A stretch of DNA of 64,000 nt from positions 2,418,001-2,482,000 of the forward strand of contig JAQQWL010000001.1 in the NCBI GenBank assembly GCA_038363925.1, written 5' to 3'. The notes under the pieces are model-generated. The model was not told the origin of the DNA and ran no database searches. It worked only from the letters and a program-made list of their open reading frames with translations. The stretch's first letter is position 1. Every line of letters begins with the position of its first letter. This stretch comes from Apiospora phragmitis. Lineage: Eukaryota > Ascomycota > Sordariomycetes > Amphisphaeriales > Apiosporaceae. A program made the position numbers and the translations under genes. Below are positions 11,192 through 20,043 of the stretch, piece after piece.

Positions 11192-11941
11192 TAGTCCACG
11201 GTTTAATTAAATACACGGTTTAATTAAATACTTTTTAAGACCTCGTATAATAAAATATAAATTTATTTAATTACTACGTTTAAAATTAATTAAAACTATT
11301 TAAAATTATTTTCGTTAAACGCTTTTATATTATTTTAATAAGTATAAGTATTATACCTAGGCTCTCCGTAGATTTTATAGCGTTATAAGCGCGTTTTAAA
11401 CGTTTTTATATAACTACTCTTTTTTCGCGATTCGTTTTATAACTATTTATTAACGTTTTTTTAAAACTATAAGTTTTTTTAATTTATATATAAAGTGATC
11501 CTTTATTTTATAGCCGTTTTTTTCGTATAGCGGCGCCGGCTAAACATTTTATTTACTTCTTATAATGCGGTTACTTTACTTTTTAAAAGAGCGAGCCGGT
11601 GTATAACCTGCGTTATATTTTTTATAATTTAGTTAACTTTAATAAAAATTAATATCGAGGAGTTATTTTAATATTGCGCGATTCGATTTCTTATATATTC
11701 GGTTTAAAATTAAGCTTTAATTAAATTATTTAAAGTTTTTAATTCTTAAGGTATAAATAAGCCGGAAGAGGTCGCCGGAAATATCGGCGTATATAGTTTT
11801 ACATTTAATTATAAAATAACATGTTCCGAATTATACGGTATAAGTCCTGCCCCTCGAAAACCTTCTTAAATATTTAAAACGATAAAAGTCGCTTAGAACG
11901 CTTTTAAGAACGTTAATAAAAAATCCTCCTTTAAAATATAA

Positions 11942-12603
11942 TATAACGAATGCTATCCGGGCTCTAAAAAAACCTAGTAAAACGTACTAGGGTTTATATT
12001 AATAGTACGAGAGAGTATTTAAACGTGTAATAAAAGTCCGCTTTTATCGATATAATAAGTAATAGCTTATTAAAATAAAAGTAATTAAAGTACGTAAGCT
12101 TAAAAGTATTTATAATAGTTTCGTTAAAGTTATTTATTTTATTAATAAATTAAGATTAATATTTAAATTAATTATTAAAGTAAAGAGTATTTATATAAAA
12201 TATATAGGGAGCGTCCGTCGTTATATATCTAATCTCTTTTTTTATTAATCCGTTGGATTACCTGTGGCTCACGGTGATCTCGTTGCCGGCTCACGGTGAT
12301 CCATCCTTTAGATCACGGTGATCCAACCTTGGTTGGCTCACCTCGGGCGTCGTGCCTTCTGTCGCTCCGGGGCTTCGTCACGTGACTCGTCGTGCTTTAT
12401 TATTATATCTGCCTTTATTCGTTTCATCGCTACGCGGGCTAGGGCCGCTTGTCTTATCGCACGTTGTTAGAGTGTGGCCGCGTGTATATTAATATAGCTG
12501 GCGGTGCGATTACTCAGCTATAGTATCGTAGCCGGACCGGGTCATCGTATTCCCGTGCCGGTGAGTGGGGTTTTTGGCCGCATGGTTAGGTCGGGTTTTA
12601 ATA
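11942..12603 (+). repeat. Solo LTR (copy 1), 662 bp, TATAA target duplication
   Basis: It begins TATAACGAATGC and ends TTTTAATA, the RIP-altered equivalents of TGTAACGAACGC and TTGTAACA in the copy at 57971-58602. The 5-bp duplication TATAA is present at 11937-11941 and 12604-12608. The uninterrupted target can be read in the related element near 59810-59830, which confirms the junction. The right half (12245-12600) is much less A+T rich and has three copies of a CACGGTGATC unit at 12268-12330. No internal region is attached, so it is a solo LTR left by recombination. Confidence 0.85.
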
Positions 12604-13143
12604 TATAAGTAAAATACGCCGGTATAAAACCTTCGATTTCTTTCTCGTATAACTTTTTAACGTATAAAAACAGCCGATATTAAAAGGTTAGAGTTTATAC
12701 GATAAATAAAAAGGTATATAAAGTATAATAATCGAGTTTTTTTTATATTAAAGTTTAAAATTTATTAAATAATAGCTCTTATAGCTGTTAAAGACTAATA
12801 GGTAATAAATACTTTTTATATAAAACTTTATATACTTATTAAAATAGTAAATTTAGTCCTCGTTTTTTTCGTTCGTAGTTTAGCCGTTTTTAATAATTAC
12901 GATTACTTAGTCTTTTAATAATAAGCTGTTTTTATATTTAAAAAAGAGGTACGTTTTTTTAATAAATATAATATACGAAGGGATAGCGTAACCGTATAAT
13001 CTAACGCCTTAAATAATTATAACCTATTCTTAGTTCTTTTATTAAACTACCTTAAGCCTCTCGTATTAATCGGAGGTGGTTACGACTATTTTAAACGAGA
13101 TTTAACCTATAAAAAAGCCGGTCTTATTAAAGTTATAAATATC

Positions 13144-13339
13144 TATTAGAATAGCTAGATGTCTATATTACTCTAAAAGGGGTGCTACGTACCTACGCGC
13201 ACGAACCCCTTTCTTATTTCATTAAGAGGGGCATATAATACCCCTCGCAGCTTATACTAAAGATAGATATAAATAACTAAAAACCTAAGCGAAAGCACTA
13301 ATAGAACCCATTATACGTACGTACGAAAGCTCATTTAAT
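13144..13339 (+). repeat. Short insertion (SINE-sized, 196 bp) with AATATC duplication
   Basis: The sequence interrupts the host TIR element; AATATC is duplicated at 13138-13143 and 13340-13345, and the related copy near 60550 lacks this insertion here. It contains AAAAGGGG...CCCCTTT and GAGGGGC...GCCCCTC-like hairpins. A sister copy sits at a different point of another host copy (60301-60502), and a third, inverted and broken, at 62868-62914. It has no terminal inverted repeat, so a SINE-like retroposon is more likely than a MITE. Confidence 0.65.
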
Positions 13340-13909
13340 AATATCCTCTTTTTAAATCTTATACTTATAAATTATATTCCGTACGAAAGTAAACTACGCG
13401 CGATACGCGTTAAGATTTTCGTAAAAAACTCTTTAATAATCGATTCTTTAATTAAAACGCGTCCGGAGGTCTAGTTATCGTTATATAAAGCTAAAAGCTT
13501 AATTAACGTCGACGCGTCTCGCGTTATATTAATAAAGTAATCGATTCGCTATATCTTTAATACTACTTATTCGAGGCGGAAATAATCGCGAATTTAAATC
13601 GATTATATATTATACGATTAATTACTCTTCGAAATTCGTAAACTTTTATATTAATAACTATACATCTCGTTATGAAATACTACCGCGATACCGGTAACGT
13701 AAGGTTATATAAGAGATATTATATATTTATGCTACGAATTATATATTTAATTTAAAGTCTTTTTAAAGCGCTTAAAACGCTAATTATATATCGCTCTCTT
13801 TTTATTAACTTATTATTATAAGTAATAAAAGTATAAAGAATAAAATATAAGTTATAAGGAATTATAAAAAAGTGTTTAATTAAACCGTGTGTTTAATTAA
13901 ACCGTGGAT

Positions 13910-14179
13910 TACATTATATCAACCTCATCCCGGCTTCGCCAGAAACAAGAATAACCAGGCATATGACCTAGTGACCAGCGAGTTGCCCATAGCAGTAGCA
14001 AAAAAGAGGAATATCTCGCAAGTTCGATATAATCGCGTAGTGAAAGATGGGGTATAAACACCTTCACTACGACCCATCGTAATGACAGGTAATCTCTACA
14101 GCACTCTACCAACAACACCTTCACTCGTTTCTCATCCTTTGCATCTTCTCTCGCTATTAATTTCACCAAACCAACCACC
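13910..14179. other. Short genic-composition spacer upstream of the small secreted peptide
   Basis: GC content recovers sharply after the TIR at 13909. No other gene is seen. A pyrimidine-rich CTCTC/CTTC stretch at 14130-14160 precedes the ATG at 14180, a usual fungal promoter/5'UTR feature. Confidence 0.4.
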
Positions 14180-14335
14180 ATGCAGCTCGTCGCCCTTCTC
14201 TCGCTTGCTTCTGGGGCTATGGCCCTCAGTGTGCCCTCGCGGCCCCAGGTCCGGGCCTCCTCCAAAATTCTCGCCGCTGATGTGAAGGTTCCGCTTGAAG
14301 AGTCCGTCACAAGATCCAGATTTAAGGAGGTTTGA
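14180..14335 (+). CDS. Small secreted peptide candidate, 51 residues
   Basis: The ATG has a strong fungal context (CAACCACCATGC). The first 16 residues, MQLVALLSLASGAMA, form a textbook signal peptide with an A-x-A-like end before LSVPSRP. The mature part is about 35 residues, charged, Cys-free, with a basic RSRFK segment near the C-terminus, and ends at TGA 14333-14335. No known family is recognised. It could be a secreted effector-like peptide, the remnant N-terminus of a larger secreted protein, or an unprocessed first exon. It stands just outside a RIP block. Confidence 0.5.
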   Translation: MQLVALLSLASGAMALSVPSRPQVRASSKILAADVKVPLEESVTRSRFKEV

Positions 14336-14753
14336 TTGTTAAGTAAGATGGACACGGACCACGAAATAAGAAATATTAAAACTACGTGCTAAAGAGTTCT
14401 TTGATTTTAGGGCAAAGCCTTTCGCCGTTGGCTGTGAGCAGTTGTACAGTAGAATCAGGGGTAAGAAGTGGTGGACATAGGCTTATGCGGATATTACCGT
14501 CTGAGAGTCTGGTACTATAGTTTTATCCCATAGATATAGCACCATAGCTCAGTTATTTCCTTTATACTTGCTTCCTTTTTAAATCATGTTCTATATCTAT
14601 TGAACTCCTCACCTAATCTATCTACGTCACCCTCTTGCTCTCTGCCGGTTGCGACAGCAATAGCCAAGGTACACAGCCCAATATTAGTGATAATGTAATT
14701 TACCAAGAAAAGTTTAATATACGCGAGCCTCTCAGCTAGTAGGAAAGATTGTC
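14336..14753. other. Intergenic, no gene seen
   Basis: A+T-leaning DNA between the small peptide and the GMC stub. I see no continuation of the GMC coding sequence here, although the missing part would be expected on the minus strand. Confidence 0.45.
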
Positions 14754-15065
14754 TCAAGGCTCTATGAGTCTTGTCAACAGGTGTAGACCAGTCTTGGTAT
14801 CCGGGAACTCTGTGAGCTTTCCGTTCTCGAAGAAGGAAAAGCCCCCGGTCTCGACAACGGCAACGGTAAAACCTCTGGGATCCTCGACCAGACGGTCAGC
14901 TAGAACATTCCCAGCCGTCCCGCCACCGACTATCACGTACTCGAAGGGTTGATTTCGGCCGGGAACACCAAGCGAGCTGCCCAATGACCGGAATGGATTG
15001 TGAGGGTCACTTGCACACTGGGCCAGTGCAAGATTCGCCAGAAGTAGGTTTGAGAAAAGATGCAT
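14754..15065 (-). pseudogene. GMC oxidoreductase N-terminal stub
   Basis: From the ATG at 15065 there is a signal-like start (MHLFSNLLLANLALAQC), then YVIVGGGTAGNVLADRL, the FAD-binding GxGxxG beta-alpha-beta motif of glucose-methanol-choline oxidoreductases, and VAVVETGG, the end of the second strand (normally VLVLEAGG). The frame stops after about 103 residues (14754), where a full GMC enzyme is 550-650 residues. No substrate-binding domain or HH/HN active-site region is found downstream. The gene is therefore truncated, probably a deletion relic, although a short expressed protein cannot be excluded. It is divergent from the MFS gene across 600 bp. Confidence 0.7.
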
Positions 15066-15673
15066 GTTGGACAACGAGATGACTTGATTATTTGCTTTGC
15101 TTGTGCAATATAGGTGCTGGTCCGTGCTAGCTAGACCCCTTTCTAGGTACGTACTCAATAGTAAGGAATAACGCAATCTCTACCTACCTACTTAGATATC
15201 ATCCTCATGGCGGAGGGTGTGTCAGTCCAGGAGCATAACGGCCCGGCCTGGGTCACTTGCATGGGACAGTGAAAGTGGAGCTCGGGCCGGCAGTGACCGC
15301 GAATCTGGACATGATGATTGGCCAGCTTATTAGTTGCTCCTAATGGGCCAGAAATGCAGGAAGGAGCTCTCGCCTCTCCTGTCTTGTCTTGTCTGTTTCT
15401 GTTTGCCCTCTTCGAGACTTGCAAGATTCTTGGGCTTTTGTTCTCCCGATATTACAAATGTTTCTTTGCGGAATCATCGTCGTCAGATTAATCAGCAAGA
15501 TCGTGGTCTACAGGATTATGGTGGATGGCTGCCGGTATCTAAATAACTTATTTATCTAGACCTGTCTACATTCCTTGCCAAAAACACACTTGAACGTTCG
15601 ACCTCACTTCTGGAATAACTTGTTCCTTTCCCTATCTATTATTCAAATCCTGAATCCATTCCGTGTCGCCAGA
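15066..15673. other. Divergent intergenic region between GMC stub and MFS gene
   Basis: No gene is seen. It probably contains the promoters for both flanking genes. A CTTGTCTTGTCTGTTTCTG pyrimidine-rich run at 15383-15402 is the only notable feature. Confidence 0.4.
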
Positions 15674-17502
15674 ATGAGCGAGAAAGGTATCTTTCCCGAG
15701 TCAGGCACGGCAGTGCCTGACAACCGGCCGCCCGCACAGATTGAGGGAGAAGAAGATGGGACAAGCCGTGAAATCAGATCGGACGAGTCCAAAAAAGAAG
15801 ACGATACCCCAGTCATTGGAAAGCGCGACATTAAGGGCTTCAAATGGGCCATGGCCGTCTTTGCTATCCTCGCCTCCACCTTCTTGTTCGCTCTAGATAC
15901 CACCGTGGTAAGTGCCAGCGTTGTCTATTTTCATTGATTGACGAGACCTGAACCCTCGGAAATGCAGAATCCCATACATAATGCTGACACGAGGCGGCGT
16001 GTCTGAATTACAGGTAGCAGATATCCAATCCCACATCATCAACTCGGTCGGCGAATTCGAGAAATTCTCCTGGTTGGGCTCGGCCTTTGTCCTGCCCGCT
16101 GCTACCCTCCAGCTTCCTTGGGCAAAGGCATACTCCCTATTCAATATCAAATGGCTCTACTTGGCCGATGTTACCGTCTTCGAGATCGGCAGTGCCATAT
16201 CAGGCGCCGCCCCTACTATGGATGCCCTCATTGTCGGTAGAGCCATTGCCGGCGTGGGTGGATGCGGCATGTACCTCGGCAGCCTATCCTTCCTGAGCGT
16301 GGCCACCACACCGAAAGAGCGGCCCATGTACCTCTCCCTCGTCACTCCCGTCTGGGGTCTGGGAACGGTTCTGGGGCCCATTGTAGGTGGCGCCTTCGCC
16401 GACAGCGCTGTCGGTTGGCGCTGGGGGTTTTACGTCAACCTCCTCATTTTCGTCGTCTTGGCCCCTTCCATACTGTTCATCCTCCCGTCGCTCAACTTCT
16501 CGCCCAATCTGAACTTCAAACAGAAGCTAGTAAAGTTCGACTGGCTCAGCCTCGTCCTCTTCGTCGGCTGGGGTATTGCTTTCATCATGGCCCTGCAATT
16601 CGGTGGTACCGTATATGCCTGGGAGTCGGCGAGCGAGATCATTCTCTGGGTCTTCACCGGTGTACTCGCTATCGCCTTTGTTCTCAGCCATATATTCCAT
16701 CCCTTCATCGATGCTGAGAATCGATACTACCCCGCTCACATGCTTCGGAATCGCAAACTTGGGGTTTTGCAGTTGGCCACGTTCGCCGCCCCCGGAGCCG
16801 TCTATGTGCCTATATACTACCTCCCCTTATACTTCCAGTTTGCCAGAGGAGATTCCGCTGTGGACGCTGCTGTGCGCCTGCTTCCCTTCGTTTTCATGGT
16901 TGTCGCCATGTCCATCATCAACGGAGCTTTGACGTCCAAGCTGGGCTATATTTTCCCTTGGTTCCTTGCCGGCGGGTTGCTATCCGTGGCCGGCGGCGCA
17001 TTGATGTTCACGGTCAGCCATGAAACGAGCAATTCGGCCATCTATGGATACAGCGTCGTGCTTGGCCTCGGCGGCGGCTGCCTCTTGATGAGTGCCTTCG
17101 GCTGTGTGGCTGCCGTCATCGAAGAAGAAGACGTGTTTAACGCTGTCGGGGTCCTGAGTATAGCCCAGGGTCTCGGCATCGTGTTTTTCGTTTCCACAAG
17201 CGGTATTATTTTCCAGAACCTGAGAATAAATTACATTAAACCATTGCTGCCTCCCGGTTTCACTGGACATACGAGTGGCATCCTGGCCGGTAGCAGCAGC
17301 CCTGAATACCAGACATTTTCCGAAGAGGTCCGCGACGCCATTAGCCAGGCCATCGTCACTGCCATGAGTCGCGTGTACACGCTCTCGATAGCCGCTGGCT
17401 CGCTTACTGTTCTAAGTTCGTTTCTGCTTGGCGTAAGTCTGCAGCCCTTTCCTGTATACTCGGTTCTAGCTAATGGTCACCCAGGGATCCAAAGTAGAAT
17501 GA
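15674..17502 (+). CDS. MFS drug:H+ antiporter (DHA2, 14-spanner)
   Basis: Proton-coupled exporter in the plasma or vacuolar membrane, typically for toxins or drugs. Exons are 15674-15907, 16014-17432 and 17485-17502, giving 556 residues; the last intron (GTAAGT...CCCAG) adds only GSKVE before TGA. A charged cytosolic tail of about 50 residues precedes TM1 (WAMAVFAILASTFLFALDTTV, cut by intron 1). ERPMYLSLV is the motif A loop, GLGTVLGPIVGGAF is antiporter motif C in TM5, and about 14 hydrophobic helices follow. The frame is clean. It lies near a GMC stub and a Zn2Cys6 gene, a context often seen in secondary-metabolite clusters, but no intact biosynthetic enzyme is next to it. Substrate unknown. 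Confidence 0.88.
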
Positions 17503-17766
17503 TCGCGTTGTGTTGGGCTGGTGCAAAGATAGTACCAAGACAAGATGATAAGACTATGAGGTTAATAGTCACCTTTTTGAAAGTCGCTGGGATTTTGTTT
17601 GGAAGTGTGTGGCGAATGATAGGTAAATTTTCAGGAATTGATGCCTTGATGGCTTGAATTATTCATGTTGAGTGTAGAAGATTGGTACTCTTGTTTCATT
17701 ATTCTGGATAGATTTCTTTCATTATACTTGTGCTAGATTGGGATATTACTTATTTAATGTGTGCGT

Positions 17767-17910
17767 TCATGCGCTCTTAAACCCAAAGATGCCCTTGTAG
17801 ACCCTGTTGTAGGTGGACGGCTTGCTCGGCGGCGGCGGCGGGCTCTCATGGAGGCTGTCCGACTGATTGTCCGACGGGCTGGCCGGTTGGTTGAAATTGG
17901 CCGTGGTCAT
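17767..17910 (-). CDS. Small protein candidate, 47 residues
   Basis: The ATG at 17910 sits in a good context (CACCAAGATGACC). The 47-residue product is Ser/Asn/Pro-rich with a PPPPP run in the middle and ends with a less biased YNRVYKGIFGFKS segment before TGA at 17767-17769. Codon use is GC-ending as in the neighbouring genes. I do not recognise it. It could be a genuine microprotein or an isolated exon of an unresolved gene; it overlaps no other feature and is convergent with the MFS gene. Confidence 0.3.
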   Translation of the reverse strand: MTTANFNQPASPSDNQSDSLHESPPPPPSKPSTYNRVYKGIFGFKSA

Positions 17911-18237
17911 CTTGGTGGTTGCTCACTGATTTCTTTTTCTAGGCAAGTTCTGGCTAATTGTCTACTCCACCAACCTAGCAAGCAAATATACATCCTTATA
18001 TGAGACCCTGCTAAGCGTGCCGGAAACAAACTCAAAGGAATAAATAGATTCGACCTATGCCGGTACTGACGGGACGAGCAACCGCGTTAGCGATGCATGT
18101 CGTGTGGCTCTGCCAGTGGGACGCAGCTCCACTCTTCGCCCCGGCGCGGCCCGGGACGGCCCGCATACAAATTTCCCATCCCATCACATCCTCTGTGCGA
18201 CGCCTGATGAGATTACCTACGTCATGAGCGGAATACA
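17911..18237. other. Intergenic, no gene seen
   Basis: Contains the upstream part of the small ORF and the 3' flank of the Zn2Cys6-gag gene. No coding signal. Confidence 0.4.
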
Positions 18238-20043
18238 TTAGACAAGACGTCTCTCCTCAATGTTAGCCAACGCGATGGCCTGCTCGAAACTGCCTTCTGA
18301 GCTCAGATCGAAGGCATCGGCCCCGGACGCCGTAATACGTGATATCAGTTCGTTGTAGACCGGCGGCAAGCAAAGCAAGAAGTGCATGGTGAAGTACCAG
18401 TCCGGGAGCGGATGGACCTTGACGACGGAGCCCAACTTCGTCCGCAACTCGCGCAGCTGGCTGGCCAACCGCGCCACCGTAGTATTGCCATCATGCGCCG
18501 CCGTAGTAGCGAGGTCCTTCAGTTTCTGCATCGTCTCGAGGAGGATCTGCTCGTCCGAGCGCTTGCATTCGCGTTCCAGCGTTAGCCACATGTCCCTCGC
18601 GCACTCGATGTTGTCCACGCGCGCCTGCATCGCGTCCGAGAGGCTGCCTTCGAGGCCGCCCAGGGCCAGGTCGCGCTTATTCGTCCAGTAGGTCATGTCG
18701 TCGTTGTACTGCTGCCGGACGGCGGGCGACGCGCCGAGCGGCGGCAGCGGCGCTCTTGGCCTCTCGCAGACGTCCGTCAGCATGTCCCAGACACCCTCCT
18801 TGCGCGCCGCCGCCCCGCATGGCCCGGACCCAGCTGTCGTAGTTTCCGGGACCTTGGAGTACGGGGATTCCTTGGAACGATGCGCCGTTGCCGATCTTGT
18901 GCGGCATTCTGCTGCTGCAGGGTGACAGGATGTGGGAGGGGTCAGAGGAGTCCACAGACGACTGCCGAATTTCGTACGGAGCGGACCCCTGAGCCTCGGA
19001 GCTGCTGTTGATGGTTCTACTGTGGCGTGGCCGTGCCTGTTGTCGCCTTGATGGTACAAGACCTGTGCCCCCATCCTTATCCCAAGCACCATCTTGCGGC
19101 ACATACTTGGACGTCTCTTCATCCGGCGGCCACACATAGCTCGGCTCAGGATCCACACGGCGCCGTTTCTCCGTGGATAGGCTGGCCCCGTTTAGCTCGA
19201 GCTGAAGTTGTAGCGGATTGTCTGATACAGATACAAGCGCGTCTGAGTGACTATGTATCGTTGATGGTTGAAAGCTGTACCGAGTCATGCCATCATTGAA
19301 TGCAAAGTCTGCAAACTGGGCTGGCGTGCCGTCGCGATAGCCGGAATTTTGGTCGCGCGTAAGTAGAGCCGAGTCGGAGGTCCCGAGAGTAGTAGAGAAG
19401 TTAAAGGCGGGCTCTGGCATTGCACTGGGGGCCGTGGTCTGGGTCTGCATAGTTTCGCCTCTGTTTCCCATAGTGGCTGGACTCATGTCCGTCAAGGCGG
19501 CTTCGTCGCGAGGTGCGAATTGGGCGGCGTGTCCCGCGGGGAAGGAGAAGTCAGGGCTCATGAAAGGGATACCAGCAGTCTGGGCACTGGCGGGGAAGGG
19601 AGACCACATGGGCGGCATGGCCACCGACGAGGAGAGATGCAGGGAATAGTCGGCATTCTGGGAGGTTGCCGCGGCGGCGGCTTCGGCTTACAGGAGGCGT
19701 TTGTTCATGGCCTCGAGCATCGTGGCAAAGTCGGCTTTGCTGCATCGCTTGGCTGCGGGAGCATAGTGACACTCGTGACCGTAGCGGACGCAACGGCCGC
19801 ACTTGGGCTGCGAACCGTCGCACTTGATCTTCCTGTCACGCTGGGACAAGTTGCAAATCATACCATTAGCCGTGACCAATTCAGGATGCCGGGACATGGA
19901 TGGAGTAGGAGAGATATACTTACGCACTGCGTGCATGCTTTGTGCCGTCGGGTTTCGCTCATCATGTATCGTGAAGTCATGGAGGCTCTTGGGAACGGTT
20001 CTACCGCTCGCAGGTGGTGGGAGTTGGAACCGTTGAAGCTCAT
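18238..20043 (-). CDS. Zn2Cys6 DNA-binding protein fused to a Copia-type gag (UBN2-like) domain; in-frame stop and one frameshift
   Basis: Exons are 19924-20043 and 19840-18238; the intron splits the zinc cluster between ACTQC and RDRKIKCDG, as is common in this family. The cluster reads C-x2-C-x6-C (KACTQC, RKIKC) then C-x2-C-x6-C (PKCGRCVRYGHEC). The frame continues after NKRLL through a TAA (19688-19690), then as an open Ala/Ser/Pro/Gln-rich linker for over 300 codons into IPVLQGPGNYDSWVRAM, the start of a Copia gag. One extra base near 18815 (GGGG) then shifts frame into the gag helices: CARDMWLTLERECKR, LPDWYFTMHFLLCLPP, and a stop at 18238. No zinc knuckle, protease or pol follows. With CAA for TAA and one base removed it would be 573 residues. 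It looks like a host regulator carrying a captured capsid domain. Confidence 0.6.

Larger units (their letters stand above)
11194..13909 (+). mobile_element. TA-flanked TIR transposon (copy A), RIP-degraded, with two insertions
   Basis: The left end (11194 onward: GTCCACGGTTTAATTAAA repeated with a short spacer) and the right end (ending 13909) are inverted copies of about 40 bp, each containing a tandem ACGGTTTAATTAAA unit. TA lies outside both ends (11192-11193 and 13910-13911). Removing the solo LTR (11942-12603 plus duplication) and the 196-bp insertion at 13144-13339 leaves about 1.85 kb, a Tc1/mariner-like size. No transposase can be read with confidence because RIP has replaced most CpA. 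Further copies, in both orientations, make up most of 56.9-61.5 kb. The superfamily is inferred from TA and TIR, not from protein. Confidence 0.7.

Noticed and set aside
12260..12335. CRISPR-like short direct repeats
   Set aside because: Three degenerate units inside an LTR of a eukaryote; an LTR-internal repeat is the correct reading.
19657..19690. A 34-nt intron that would remove the TAA in the Zn2Cys6 gene
   Set aside because: Too short for fungal splicing and it shifts the downstream frame, whereas the unspliced frame is already continuous.
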